NCBI GenBank assembly: GCA_014529385.2
Contig: CM043963.1
Span: 65,669,895 to 65,733,894 of the forward strand
DNA length: 64,000 bases
Reading direction: 5' to 3'
Source of the DNA: Adiantum capillus-veneris
Lineage: Eukaryota; Streptophyta; Polypodiopsida; Polypodiales; Pteridaceae
Each line of letters opens with the position of its first letter. The stretch's first letter is position 1. A program made the position numbers and the translations under genes. The notes under the pieces were generated by a model. The model had not been told where the DNA came from. It did not search any database and worked only from the letters and a program-made list of their open reading frames with translations. This document shows, one piece after another, positions 11,331 to 21,810 of this stretch.

Positions 11331-11339
11331 GGAGGTCCC

Positions 11340-12230
11340 AACTAGTTTACATTTATACATCCATATCAGAAAAGCGATGTGTATAAACAATATTATTTGG
11401 TGTAATCCTGAATAATACGTAAATACATGTATAAAATCTTTTCGATCGAAATTTCTAGTTATAAAATAGTGCCACCGTATTCAATCAATAACGTACTGCC
11501 ACCAGCAGCTCTGCGAGTTACCCAGCCACCACCAGTAGTAGCAAGAGCAGTACTTATGTATAATCTCTCACCCAATTTTGATGAATAGTAACCTATTTTG
11601 TGTGTTGTGCCAAACTCGTGTGGTGTAGTGGTTTCTCTCTCACCATAGAGTTGCCTTGCAGGCCGTAGGCCCTACGGGCACTTCATGGTGTGCAACCATA
11701 TGGCTTATTCCAGAAGTGTATAGAATTTAGTGCCTCGTCCTGTGGTGTGCAGCCATATGGCCTACTCCAGGGAAGGCTTTAGACAAACCTAGATGCTCAC
11801 TGGTGTGGTGTGATAGTTTATCTCTCACCACAGAGAGGAGTTATACCTTGGTGTTCGACTCATGGAGTGCAGTAGGCATGATGCTACACCTCTCACTTCA
11901 GAGTAGCCTATAGGGTTCACAATTTTAGATTAGGTCACACTATCAGTAGTACTATATAGAAACACGAGAATTAATGCTCGTCAACCTGGGAGTGGAGAGA
12001 TGCGCACTCCATGCCCCCTTCATCCTAGTATGACGTACCCATTATCCTTCTGCTTTGTATCCCGTAGATACACCATTGTTCATCAGTACTAGATGACTTG
12101 GTATTGTCTTGGATGTAGATACATGCGATGGTTGACCTACATTTGAGATTATTAAGTTGTCTTTTGGTGGTTGTGCTATGAATCCCACATATTTCATCAG
12201 GGACTAGATTGTTAAAAACTATCAATCAAC
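11340..12230. other. Gene-free stretch with diverged short repeats
   Basis: No coding region is visible. Two diverged units, TGGTGTGCARCCATATGGC near 11,683 and 11,733, and related GTGTGGTG..TCTCTCACCA phrases near 11,610 and 11,800 suggest an old tandem repeat. Confidence 0.6.
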
Positions 12231-12234
12231 ATTA

Positions 12235-12401
12235 CAACAACATCCATGACTTGTGTTGAGAGTACCTCACACAAGTAGGGATGTTCACGTGTACGCTCTT
12301 TCGGCCCTTTAGGTGTGTTTTCTATCACTCTACATTCCCCCCCACACACAAAATAGAGTCCACTTTTCGTACTGAGAGTACCTCACACCCATGGCTTGTT
12401 C

Positions 12402-12457
<56 letters not shown>

Positions 12458-12619
12458 AACATCCATGACTTGTGTTGAGAGTACCTCACACAAGTTGGGA
12501 CGTTCACGTGTACACTCTTTCGGCACTTTAGGTGTTTTTTCTATCACTCTACATTCCCCCCACAAACAAAATAGATTCCACTTCTCGTACTGAGAGTACC
12601 TCACACCCATGGCTTGTTC

Positions 12620-12665
<46 letters not shown>
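12235..12665. repeat. Two-copy 219-bp tandem repeat, each unit ending in (TC)n
   Basis: A unit starting CAACAACATCCATGACTTG occurs at 12,235 and again at 12,454. It runs through TGAGAGTACCTCACAC and CATGGCTTGTTCACC into about 45-50 bases of TC. The copies differ by only a few substitutions and the TC length. Confidence 0.92.
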
Positions 12666-12669
<4 letters not shown>

Positions 12670-12714
12670 GCTTTGTCTATCTTTAGACTTTTAGTTCATT
12701 CGCCTAGTTTTTAT

Positions 12715-12840
12715 GGTATGCAATCATGTCATAGTATCTACAGTTTACAATCATTTATAGTGTTTATGGTTTACAATCATAGCATAGTGTCTATAGTTTA
12801 CAATCATATCATAGTGCTTATAGTTTGCAATTATATCTTA
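12715..12840. repeat. About 32-bp minisatellite, roughly four units
   Basis: The phrase TAGTTTACAATCATA..CATAGTG recurs at about 30-33-base steps between 12,715 and 12,840, with point differences among units. Confidence 0.75.
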
Positions 12841-13078
12841 AAGATATGGTAGACACTAGGCTATCAAAACATCAACAAAAGTTCATCTCGAGGTCATAGT
12901 AAGACACTCTCACCACATGTCAAAAGATTGAGCTTTGCCGTTGTCTAAACCCTACCACTTTGGAGCATTATTACTAGTTTACAGAGACTTTGACCAAGTC
13001 TATATTTGAGCAGTTGCAGATCGTGTCTGCGCCAACTGATTTTGATATATCACTCATGACATTAGGTTCATTATTGAC

Positions 13079-14290
13079 ATGGTCAAGCAAACTATTGAGC
13101 AAATCACGAAGACCTTTCAAGAGCTAAAAAATCCTTATATTACTACCTTGCCAAACATAGCTGCTTGCATACAACTTGTGCAAAAGTTGTATACAGAGTT
13201 CAGGAGCAAGGAGAAGCTTGAAAGATCAACAAAGTATGCAAGAGTGGAAGCAAGCTCTTCCAATGTTGTTGAGGATCCAGGATTCATCCCTAGGGTAGAG
13301 CCTACTGTGTCAACCGCTCCCGCTTTAGACCTCTCTCAACTCCCCCCCTATTTTACAGCTTCTACCAGATACCACCATCTTCAACATACACGCTTCTTAT
13401 CTGGGAGAGGGAAGATGGGCACGCGTGAAGCATGTGGATGTCACCCATCCTGCCTTCAAAGATCCACCGTATGCTGTGAAAATTTTCAAAGTGCACTTGC
13501 ATGGACCCACTGTAGATTAGCAGGTTAAAGATGAATCAACAATTTTGGACATCGCCCATTGGGAAATTATCTATCCACTTGCCACGGTTCATGATGTGGA
13601 GTGTCTGATGCTCATTTAGCGATTTTGAAATGGTGGCCATGTAGAGCAATGGATAAAAGAGTGCACTACAGATGGTATCCAGCCTACCATTTGTGATTAC
13701 GTAGCCACTGAAGGGACAATAGAGTTGTTTTATAGTAATATTTTGTAGATGATCAATTCTCGTATCCAAACCCTAAAGTTGTGCATGCACATGACTACCT
13801 CCACAATGATCTCCACTCTAGCAACATGATGCTCCATTTTGGCTAGGAGGGTGTCTATGTAGGCATTATGGATTGGAGGTCATGCACAAAGACAAAAACT
13901 ACATTCCACTTATCTCCTCTCCGCGACTTGTAGATAGAAACAAGAACACAGTGCGAGAAAGATTATCCATGGGCCACCTCGAGTGTATATCTACTAACCC
14001 CCGCTCTTGGACTAAATGCATGGCTGTTTTCTCCATGTGCCATACTTGTAAACACCTCTTGAAGTGCTTGGTAGTGTCGCAAGAGCAAAACAAGAGTGAA
14101 TCTTTCAGCAATGTGCTTACACACCTTGAAAGTGGCAAGCAAACTAATCCCACAACCCATCCTAGCGCCTTTGACCTCTCTTTTTGTCTAAACGGTTCCC
14201 ATAGAGTGGGCTACAACATTGCTTTTGGTCTACGGCCATTGGTCTACGACCAACTGAGGACTAGTGTGAAACTAAAATTATGATTCGATC
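13079..14290 (+). pseudogene. Kinase-like pseudogene, copy 1
   Basis: A frame from 13,079 (MVKQTIEQITKTFQELK) reaches a region that, allowing frameshifts, gives VKHVDVTHPAFKDPPYAVKIFKVHLHGPTVD followed by a stop. YAVKIFK is a kinase beta-3 lysine motif. Further on come HNDLHSSNMMLHF and VYVGIMDW, matching a catalytic loop (HND in place of HRD) and a DWG-type metal loop, then an activation-segment-like YPWATSSVYLL. Several stops and shifts separate these parts. The same segment occurs in inverse orientation at 61.6-63.4 kb and shares the stop after GPTVD. I infer a divergent kinase-like host gene fragment that was already broken before duplication. The parent gene is not identified. Confidence 0.6.
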
Positions 14291-15155
14291 TTTGTCTTGC
14301 TTCTGGTGTCAAATGTAAATTATGTAATTGAATGTGATTCTATCTCTGTCTTGCAACATGATGTTGGATATAACTAAATAAGCAATTCACAGTGATGACA
14401 TGTTGACTTGATCGTTGAGCACTCTAATCATGACATGTTAGCTTGATTTGCAGATATGGAAGAACAACTCAACCACGCTAAAGCCCAAGTGATATTCAAA
14501 GAAGATCAAGTAAGATATGGGAAAGAGGCCCTCACACATATTGCTAGTATTGAAGAGGATGAATCCAAGTTGTAGGGCAAGCCACTAAGCCTCAAGAAAT
14601 GCAGCAAGCTTTTTGCTTTTCCCAAATTACTTTGTGCAACAACAATTATTTTGAATCAACCACAATGCAAAAGATACATCTCCATTGAAGCTACCAGATT
14701 TGCAGCACAAAGGGCTAGCATGAGTGTTGCTACGAAGGTTCATGCAGTGAGAGAGATGTATGCCAAACAACAACCAAACAACAATCTGCATCATACCAGT
14801 AATGCTATTAGAATGGCATCCTAGGGAGGCAAGTGGATTGGTCGGACCGCCTAGACACCACTGGCATTGGTCGTGGATGCATTGAAAAAAAAAGTGGCAA
14901 CACGCAATGCAAATAACCCAGTGCCTCCATGCAAGCGCCATGTAGTTCTATTTTTTTGTGGATGCATTGAAAAAAAAGTGGCAAAACGCAATGCAAATAA
15001 CCCAGTGCCTCCACACAAGCGCCATGTAGTTCTATTTTTTGAAGAGTCAGAGATATTGATCGGTTTAGCCAGCCAAGAACAAGACCTTGCAAGCCAAGGA
15101 GAGACACCAGACATGTTGCGTGGCTGAATCCTTGAGATTGAGACAAAGCTAGTGG
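13425..15155 (+). repeat. Duplicated 1.7-kb segment, copy 1 (inverse partner at 61,561-63,385)
   Basis: This segment aligns throughout with the reverse complement of 61,561-63,385, including intron-like, exon-like and non-coding parts. Copy 1 has an extra 85-bp tandem duplication (GTGGATGCATTG at 14,873 and 14,958). It stops at AAGCTAGTGG, where Copia sequence begins. Confidence 0.88.
14452..14822 (+). pseudogene. Downstream exon of the kinase-like pseudogene, copy 1
   Basis: After a pyrimidine-containing stretch and TTGATTTGCAG, a typical plant splice acceptor, the frame reads MEEQLNHAKAQVIFKEDQV, GKEALTHIASIEEDESKL, a stop, GKPLSLKKCSKLF, TTIILNQPQCKRYISIEATR and MYAKQQPNNN. The inverted copy keeps the same acceptor and reading but has CAG where this copy has the TAG stop. 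The helical, Glu/Lys-rich start could be a coiled coil. Its function is unknown. Exon status is inferred from the acceptor. Confidence 0.5.
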
Positions 15156-15200
15156 ATCACTAGACCAAATGAGAGACATATTGCTGAATTTAACGCTGAT

Positions 15201-16091
15201 TTGAATGCAACTTTCAAGATGAAAGATTTGGGGCTGTTGCATCATTACTTGGGCATACAATTTGAGCAGTGTGATGGTGGTATTGCCTTGTGTCAGAAAA
15301 GTTACATAGAGACATTGCTATGTAAATTTGGACTTGAGGATTGCAAACCTATTGCCACTCCCATGGAAACAGGTTTGAAATTGAGTCTTCATGATGCTGG
15401 TGATCTTGCCGATGTCACTCTTTACCAAACTGTTGTCGACTGCTTCATTTATGTATGCAACACGAGGCCGGATATTCAGTTTGTAGTCTCACAGGTCAGC
15501 AGATTTATGCATAGCCCAGGGTCTAAGCATTGGCAGGTTGTCAAGAGGATTTTTCGCTACCTTAGTGGCACTTTACATCTTGGCTTGTTTTATCCCAAGG
15601 GGGGATCATTGCCACCAGACTTACATGCTTTTTTGGACTCAGATTGGGCTGGTTGTTTTGACACGCGAGTGTCCACAAGTGGTTTTTGTTTCATGCTTGG
15701 CAGTTCATGTATATCATGGTTGAGCAAGAAGCAACCTACTGTAGCCACTTCGAGTTGTGAGGCTGAGTACAGGGCAGTCTTCACAGCTACGATTGAGTGT
15801 GTATGGCTCAGACGCCTTATGGCTGATGGTGTTGGACACGACACTGCCAACACTATCTACACTGATAGTCAAAGCGCATTGGCAATTGCAAGGAACCCAA
15901 TTTTTCATGCTCGCACAAAGCACATTGAGGTGCATTACCACTATGTCAGGGAGAGGCTCTCAGCAGGAGAGATCAGCTTGGCTTATGTGCCAACACAGGA
16001 CAACCTTGCAGATATTTTCACAAAGGCATTGTCTCATGAGAAGCTCGAAGCTTTCTGCAAAGCTTTGGGCTTAATCCCCTTTGTGGATTGA
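15201..16091 (+). CDS. Copia polyprotein C-terminal fragment (RT thumb and RNase H)
   Basis: An open 296-residue frame covers the end of the reverse transcriptase (MKDLGLLHHYLGIQF, ETLLCKFGLEDCKPIATPM, YLSGTLHLGLFY) and the RNase H domain. RNase H motifs are DSDWAGCFDTRVSTSG, the acidic EAEYRAVF, YTDSQSAL and the KHIEVHYHYVRE tail. It ends at the natural polyprotein terminus before the polypurine tract. The YVDD box and everything upstream are missing, so it cannot make an active RT. The frame is free of stops, unlike its relative at 31.2-32.8 kb. The first Met is internal to the RT, not a real start. Confidence 0.85.
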   Translation: MNATFKMKDLGLLHHYLGIQFEQCDGGIALCQKSYIETLLCKFGLEDCKPIATPMETGLKLSLHDAGDLADVTLYQTVVDCFIYVCNTRPDIQFVVSQVSRFMHSPGSKHWQVVKRIFRYLSGTLHLGLFYPKGGSLPPDLHAFLDSDWAGCFDTRVSTSGFCFMLGSSCISWLSKKQPTVATSSCEAEYRAVFTATIECVWLRRLMADGVGHDTANTIYTDSQSALAIARNPIFHARTKHIEVHYHYVRERLSAGEISLAYVPTQDNLADIFTKALSHEKLEAFCKALGLIPFVD

Positions 16092-16150
16092 TCATGTCCT
16101 CAGGGCATGGCACTTCCCTTTACTCATGTGCCAACTCTCGTTCATTGCAT

Positions 16151-16166
16151 CACTCCAGGGGGGATT
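16151..16166 (+). promoter_or_regulatory. Polypurine tract of the truncated Copia element
   Basis: CACTCCAGGGGGGATT lies directly before the LTR. The related element has the equivalent motif beside its 3' LTR at 31,091-31,106. Confidence 0.75.
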
Positions 16167-16393
16167 TGTTACCATATACATGTGGTAGTGATGTGTGTGA
16201 ACACACTAGGACCGCCGGGGCACTTTTCCCCTCTTTAGGAGGTTTTTTCCCTCGTGCATTGTATATATGCCCATCACTCTAGGGCTATCTATTTTTCCAT
16301 TGCACACTAAGTAATATACTCTCTATTGTGTGCCTTGAGCTTCCTTCATCTTCTCCAAGTTGTGTTCATTTCTCTGCAACCCTAATTCCAACA
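16167..16393 (+). repeat. Copia 3' LTR (227 bp)
   Basis: It begins TGTTACCATATACATGTGG and ends CCTAATTCCAACA, so it has TG..CA termini. It matches the inverted LTRs at 30,865-31,090 and 41,931-42,148. Confidence 0.88.
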
Positions 16394-17116
16394 CAGAGTA
16401 CGTGAAACACGTTCATTTTTAAGCTCTTCAAAAAGAACATCAATCTTTTGATCCATAACAAGAGAATCTTGGGTGGTCATTGTTGGTTAACTCAAGCAAA
16501 AGAAAAATTTAAATATAGATATAAATCCAAAATATATTCAAGAGTTAAATTGAAAACATGAAAAAAGAGAATAAGAAAACAAATAAGATGATATCTATGT
16601 ATGTCAAACGAGCCAAAACAATTCCAAGAAGACCTCTAGTGATTATGCAAAGCCTTTGAACAATCCAAATAGTGGATGGAAGCAAGTGAGAGAGTGTCTT
16701 CTTGTTTCTTTGATGATTGTAGGCACTTTGATTGATTTTAAAGCTGATTTTTTAACACTTTGTGATTGTCCCTTGAGTGTGCATCATTTTTGTTGAAGTA
16801 AGTTGCTCGTAGTTAAGATTGGAACTATTGAGATGAGAAAGCTTGTTGTTCTTGCATCTTGAACCTTCCAAAAGCGATCTTCTTGAGAGTCTTCATGCCA
16901 AAATTTATTCGAATTGCCCACAAGAAGCACTTTTCTTTGCTTATACACACTATCTGGAGCGTTTTCAAAGCTCTAATACCAATGTTGTCTTCCTAAAATC
17001 CTCCCAACACTTTCAACACATCTTTGATTGACTAAATTAAAAAAAATTTAGTAAAGCGATCGATTGAATAATCACAACACACAAAGGGAATAACATAAAC
17101 AAAAATCAAAACATAA
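16394..17116. other. Gene-free AT-rich stretch
   Basis: No gene is recognised. Near 16,970 the sequence GCTCTAATACCA followed by TGTTGTC resembles a mutated minus-strand tRNA-iMet primer site next to LTR debris. Too little remains for a confident call. Confidence 0.5.
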
Positions 17117-17466
17117 GATGCCATACTGGATACCAATCATCCTCCTCAATCAATATGATTGAGTATCTGCCTTCCCCCTCTTTATTCATCTCATGGAGCA
17201 TCAATTACAATAAGATAAATATATGAAAGATAAGAGAGCATGAACTACGCAATCAAGAGAGTATATGAAAATATAAAGTGATAAAATATATAAGATGCCA
17301 TACTGGATACCAATCATCCTCCTCAATCAATATGATTGAGTATCTACCTTCCCCCTCTTTATTCATCTCATGGAGCATCAATTACAATAAGATAAATATA
17401 TGAAAGATAAGAGAGCATGAACTACGCAATCAAGAGAGTATATGAAAATATAAAGTGATAAAATTA
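17117..17466. repeat. Two-copy 175-bp tandem duplication
   Basis: AAGATGCCATACTGGATACC starts both units, at 17,117 and 17,292. The units are nearly identical; ATCTGCC against ATCTACC is a visible difference. This implies a recent duplication. Confidence 0.92.
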
Positions 17467-17815
17467 GTTGATGGAGATTCTGATGGCTCCGTTGGCTTCA
17501 AAAGGAGGTCACCTGCTTAGAATGCTCTCAAAGAGCTCGTCTTCCTTGTGAAGAGTCAAGAAGTTTATTCCTCTGCTGAAAAAGTGCGATGCACGAGAAG
17601 ACACGATTTCGAGATTCCCTTTCTCTCTTCATGCATGGATCCAAAAAATAGAAGTGGTTGCTTTTCACTTAAACTCTAAGAATAGTAGGTGAAGAAGAGT
17701 TATTTAATTTGCTTCTTTTAAATGTTTTTTGAGAATAAAACACAAGCAAAATTGATAAATATCCAAAAGTAGTAATCATAGTGATAACACTATCCCTTGG
17801 TCCTCGCCTTATGAC

Positions 17816-18036
17816 TGAAGTCGCGGAGCGGAGCGTGGGTCGACTCTCTCTCTCACACACACACACACAGTGAGCTTACACAGTACAGTACGCAGAGAAC
17901 TGTTAGAAGGGTTATCTCCCAATACCTTAGTATTCACAAAGTATAAGTTAGTATATACAAAGAGTTAGAACAAAGTGAGTTAGGCGGACGGCCAGCCATA
18001 TCCGCATAAGAGGCCACTTGGGCTTTAATCCCAACA
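17816..18036 (-). repeat. 3' LTR of the inverted-gag Copia element (221 bp)
   Basis: Its plus-strand ends are TGAAGTCGCGGAGCGG and TTTAATCCCAACA. It contains a (CT)n(CA)n tract. ATGAC precedes it. Confidence 0.93.
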
Positions 18037-18050
18037 ACCTCCCACTTAAA
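18037..18050 (-). promoter_or_regulatory. Polypurine tract (AAGTGGGAGGT)
   Basis: The minus-strand sequence AAGTGGGAGGT abuts the LTR start TGTTGGG. The identical tract is used by the Copia element at 35.3-41.0 kb. Confidence 0.85.
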
Positions 18051-18120
18051 GTCCAATGTGGCACTTTAAGTAACTGTAAATCTATGAACATAAATGTACA
18101 AAGATTTACATGGCTGCCAT

Positions 18121-20688
18121 CTATCCAATGCCCAATAACTCACGACAATGTACAAAGCCCTCTCCTGGAAGTCCCTTTGTGAGTAGATCAGCAGGATTGT
18201 CCTTGGTGTGGATCTTCAGCAGTTGTATCTGCTTGTCTTCAAGTACTTCCCTAATGAAGTGATATTTGACATCAATATGCTTAGTCTTCGAATGGAACAC
18301 TGGATTCTTTGCCAATTGTATAGCACTTTGACTATCACAATATAACTCTGGCATATCTACTTTGATTCCCAAGTCTGCAACCAATCTACCAAGCCAAATA
18401 GCTTCTTTGCATGCCTCATTTGCTGCAACATACTCAGCTTCTGTAGTAGACTGCGTAACACAATCTTGTAATCGAGATCGCCATGATATGGCACCTCCAG
18501 CCAATGTAAAGACATAGCCTGATGTAGATCTCCTCTTATCCAAGTCTCCTGCATAATCTGAGTCAGTGTATCCTCTGACACTCAAATCCTGACTACCATA
18601 GCATATGCGCATACTCTTTGTATGTTTTAAGTATCTCATGATACCTTTCACTGCCTCCCAATGTTTCTTGCCGGGATTTGACATATATCTGCTAACCACT
18701 CCCACTGCAAATGCAATATCCGGACGTGTAGCAATCATTGCATACATCAAACTACCCACTGCAGATGCATATGGAATCTTATCCATTTCAGCCTTTTCTT
18801 CCTCAGACACAGGACAATCTTGTTTGCTAAGTTTCACATATGGTGGCAATGGAACACTCAATGCCTTTCCCTTCTCCATATTGAAACGTTGCAAAACCTT
18901 GTCAATATACTCTGTTTGAGATAACCAAATCAACTTCTTTGATCTGTCTCTCTCAATGCGCATACCAAGTATATGACTTGCCTCACCCATGTCTTTCATG
19001 TCAAATGATTTTGCCATCTTTGACTTCAAAGCTGAAATTTCTTCCAAGTGTTTGCCAGCAATCAACATGTCATCCACATACAAAATAAGGATCAGCCAAC
19101 TGCCATCCTTAGCCTTCTTTGTATATAGACAGTGATCGAACTCACTACGTTTGTAGCCTTGAGAAAGCATAAACTGGTGGAACTTATGGTACCATGCCCT
19201 CGGTGATTGTTTTAAGCCATAAAGACTCTTTAACAACTGGCATACCAAATGTTCCATGCCTTTCTCAACAAACCCTTCTGGCTGCTGCATGTAAATTTCC
19301 ACATCTAAATCACCATGCAAGAACGCTGTCTTGACATCCATTTGGTGCAACACCAAATCCAATATAGCAACCAATGCAAGAAAGCATCTCAATGTAGTCA
19401 TCTTGACCACTGGAGAGAAGACTTCATCAAAGTCAATGCCTTGTTCTTGCTTAAAGCCCTTGGCAACAAGCCTTGCTTTGTACTTTGGCTGACTATCATG
19501 AGCGGTGATCTTATACCTGTAAACCCATTTACAAGGTAGAGCCTTTTTGCCCTGTGGTAATTTAACCAACTTCCATGTCTGGTTTTTATGCAGAGCTGTC
19601 ATCTCTGACTGCATGGCCAACTGCCATTTTTTCGAGTCAACCACTTGTAATGCTTCCTTGTAACAAGATGGTTCTCCGCAATCTGTGAGCATGACATAAT
19701 TTAGAGATGGCACATAACGATCAGGTGGTTTGGAGACACGCTCAGAACGTCTCACCACAACTGATTCTGCCTCTCTAGCCACTATAGGCTGTTCCTGAGC
19801 CTGACCATGCTGTCTTGATGTGCTAGCACTAGGTCCATCTTCCCTGAAGACAACTCTTCTGATCTCCTCTGTCTTCTCTGGCTTAGCGTGAAACTTGGCT
19901 TCATTGAAATGCACATCATTGCTACAAATAAGCTTTCTGGACTCAGGATCCCAAAGCCGGTAACCCATCTCGCCCGATTCTCCGTAGCCAAGAAATATAC
20001 ACTTCTTGCTCTTTGGTTCTAACTTATTTCTGAACTCCTTAGGAATATGGCTATAAGCTTCACAACCAAAGACTCTGAGATGCTTATACGAAGGTGCCTT
20101 GCCTGTCCATAGCATCTCGGCCACTGCACTCTTATCCAAAACCCTACTAGGAGACCTGTTGATCAAATGGACTGCTGTAGCCACTGCTTCCGCCCAAAAT
20201 CCATCAGGCAACTCAGCATTTGACAACATGCTTCTGACCTTCTCTTGTATGGTCCTATTCATACGTTCTGCAACCCCATTCTGTGAAGGATTATATGGTG
20301 CAGTAAGTTCCCGCTTAATCCCTTTTGCTTCACAAAAGTCTTGAAAAACTTTGGAAACGTACTCTCCACCATTGTCAGTTCTCAAGCACTTCAGCTTCTG
20401 ACCACTCTGATTCTCCACCAGCTGCAAGAATGTCTTAAAGACCTTGAGCACCTCATCCTTGTACTTCAAGAAGTAAACCCATACTTTGCGAGAATAGTCA
20501 TCTATGAATGTACAAAAGTACGCTGCTCCCCCTAGTGACAAACTAGGCATTGGTCCGCATAGGTCACTGTGTACAAGAGCTAACCGTTCGTCCCTACGAT
20601 TCCTCTTTGATCTGTGCGGTTCCTGTGTTTGCTTACCATAAACACAATGCTCACAAAACTCAAAATCTTGAAATGAAAAGCCAGGCAA
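18121..20688 (-). CDS. Copia Pol: integrase, reverse transcriptase, RNase H
   Basis: An 855-residue frame without lesions. The integrase part shows the FCEHCVYGK cysteines and all three acidic catalytic positions, in HSDLCGPM, RTDNGGEYVS and GVAERMNRT. A chromodomain is absent, as is usual for Copia. The RT shows KWVYRYKITAHD, ARLVAKGFKQEQGIDFDEVFSPV, MDVKTAFLHGDL, YGLKQSPRAWY and the catalytic LYVDDMLIAG (19,063-19,080). RNase H shows YTDSDYAGDLDKRRSTSG, TEAEYVA and YCDSQSAIQL. The frame begins at the integrase motif (PGFSF) with no ATG, because gag and protease are inverted beside it. Translation as a gag-pol fusion is therefore impossible here. It is about 90% like the gag-pol at 36.6-40.7 kb by eye. 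Confidence 0.93.
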   Translation of the reverse strand: MPGFSFQDFEFCEHCVYGKQTQEPHRSKRNRRDERLALVHSDLCGPMPSLSLGGAAYFCTFIDDYSRKVWVYFLKYKDEVLKVFKTFLQLVENQSGQKLKCLRTDNGGEYVSKVFQDFCEAKGIKRELTAPYNPSQNGVAERMNRTIQEKVRSMLSNAELPDGFWAEAVATAVHLINRSPSRVLDKSAVAEMLWTGKAPSYKHLRVFGCEAYSHIPKEFRNKLEPKSKKCIFLGYGESGEMGYRLWDPESRKLICSNDVHFNEAKFHAKPEKTEEIRRVVFREDGPSASTSRQHGQAQEQPIVAREAESVVVRRSERVSKPPDRYVPSLNYVMLTDCGEPSCYKEALQVVDSKKWQLAMQSEMTALHKNQTWKLVKLPQGKKALPCKWVYRYKITAHDSQPKYKARLVAKGFKQEQGIDFDEVFSPVVKMTTLRCFLALVAILDLVLHQMDVKTAFLHGDLDVEIYMQQPEGFVEKGMEHLVCQLLKSLYGLKQSPRAWYHKFHQFMLSQGYKRSEFDHCLYTKKAKDGSWLILILYVDDMLIAGKHLEEISALKSKMAKSFDMKDMGEASHILGMRIERDRSKKLIWLSQTEYIDKVLQRFNMEKGKALSVPLPPYVKLSKQDCPVSEEEKAEMDKIPYASAVGSLMYAMIATRPDIAFAVGVVSRYMSNPGKKHWEAVKGIMRYLKHTKSMRICYGSQDLSVRGYTDSDYAGDLDKRRSTSGYVFTLAGGAISWRSRLQDCVTQSTTEAEYVAANEACKEAIWLGRLVADLGIKVDMPELYCDSQSAIQLAKNPVFHSKTKHIDVKYHFIREVLEDKQIQLLKIHTKDNPADLLTKGLPGEGFVHCRELLGIG

Positions 20689-20721
20689 ATAACAGCACAG
20701 GAGATAGTCTTTCCAGATTCA

Positions 20722-21579
20722 GTGAAGGCTATGTTTCTCTTAATCACTTTGCCAGACAGTTGGGATACTTTTCGTACAGCGTTAAGTAATTCTGTCGCGC
20801 CAGAAGGTCTTACAAGTGCCAATGTAGAAGGCAGCTTGCTCACAGAGGAAGTGAACAGGAAGAACATTGACAAAGGCAAAGGCAATAGTGCTTTGGTCGT
20901 TCGAGGGAGACAACAGTTTAAAGAGAAGAAGGGTAAGAAGGCACAAAACCGAAGTAAGTCTCGTGATTCAAAGTCAAAGGATGACATAGAATGCTACCAT
21001 TGTGGCAAGAAGGGTCACATGAAGCGAGACTGTACGAAGTGGAAACAAGAAAAAGGCAAAACAAAGAGTTCTGAGCAAGATGAAAAGAAGAGTTCAGTGA
21101 AGATTGAAGAGGTGAATGTCACAGGATCTGGTTCAGACAGTGATTCTGGTATAGCAGCTGGTGACATCTTCCTTACAAGCAATCTTGATTCTGTTTTCTT
21201 GGCTGCAGAGGATGGACATGCTATGAGTGATTGGATTATCGACTCAGGGGCATCTTTACATGTTTCTCTGCACAAAGAGTGGTTTACATCATATGTGGCT
21301 ACTAAAGATTATGTCAGACTTGGCAATGAGCAGGTTTGTGACATACTTGGAGTGGGAGATGTGCAGTTGAAGTTTCAGAATGGCTCTTCTTTATGGCTCA
21401 AGAATGTCAGACATGTTCCAACAATCCGAAAGAGCTTGATTAGTACAGGGAAGTTGGATGATGCGGGTTATGTGACAGTTTTTGGGAACAGTGCTTGGAA
21501 GATATCCAAAGGTTCGATGACTGTAGCACATGGCAGCAAGTCAGGAACTCTGTACACTTTACATGTTTCAGAGGTTTGA
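20722..21579 (+). pseudogene. Inverted gag C-terminus and protease of the Copia element
   Basis: This 285-residue frame reads AMFLLITLPDSWDTFRTALS (gag), a basic linker, the CCHC zinc knuckle CYHCGKKGHMKRDC, an acidic spacer, then the aspartic protease DWIIDSGASLHVS and VRHVPTIRKSLISTG. It is collinear with the gag-protease of the element at 36,616-37,900 but lies on the opposite strand to its own pol. The 5' break is near 20,722. The 3' break falls inside the primer binding site, leaving only TGGTATCA next to the LTR (21,577-21,584). The first roughly 140 gag residues are missing. It has no promoter or start of its own. Confidence 0.9.
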
Positions 21580-21586
21580 TACCAAT

Positions 21587-21805
21587 TGAAGTCGCGGAGC
21601 GGAGCGTGGGTCGACTCTCTCACACACACACACACACAGTGAGCTTACACAGTACAGTACGTAGAGAACTGTTAGAAGGGTTATCTCCCAATACCTTAGT
21701 ATTCACAAAGTATAAGTTAGTATATACAAAGAGTTAGAACAAAGTGAGTTAGGCGGAATGCCAGCCATATCCGCATAAGAGGCCACTTGGGCTTTAATCC
21801 CAACA
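21587..21805 (-). repeat. 5' LTR of the inverted-gag Copia element (219 bp)
   Basis: The partner of 17,816-18,036 has the same ends, a shorter CT part in the microsatellite, and is followed by the target duplication ATGAC. The primer site beside it is cut after TGGTATCA. Confidence 0.93.
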
Positions 21806-21810
21806 ATGAC

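Larger units (their letters stand above)
15154..16393 (+). mobile_element. 5'-truncated Copia element: RT end, RNase H, PPT, 3' LTR
   Basis: This belongs to the same family as the element at 30.9-42.1 kb, as both protein and LTR match. It begins abruptly in the RT at the equivalent of ITGPNERHIAEF and runs to a complete 3' LTR. The 5' break coincides exactly with the end of the kinase-like segment, so either recombination or a deletion joined them. Confidence 0.88.
17816..21805 (-). mobile_element. Compact Copia element with inverted gag-protease segment
   Basis: Two near-identical LTRs (17,816-18,036 and 21,587-21,805) bound about 3.5 kb and are flanked by the 5-bp target duplication ATGAC (17,811-17,815 and 21,806-21,810). 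Pol (integrase, RT, RNase H) lies on the minus strand, as the primer site and polypurine tract require. The gag-protease segment lies on the plus strand instead. The 5' leader and the gag N-terminus are absent. The element therefore inserted as one unit, and its interior was rearranged before or after insertion. LTR differences are a CT/CA microsatellite length change and a few substitutions, so it is young. Confidence 0.93.

Noticed and set aside
12235..12840. Repeat clusters that could suggest a CRISPR-like array
   Set aside because: The units are direct head-to-tail copies without unique spacers, in a plant nuclear context full of slippage repeats.
16970..17010. Possible primer site (TGGTATTAGAGC, minus) and tiny LTR
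   Set aside because: The site carries a mismatch, and only about 27 bases of LTR-like sequence adjoin it; insufficient for a call.
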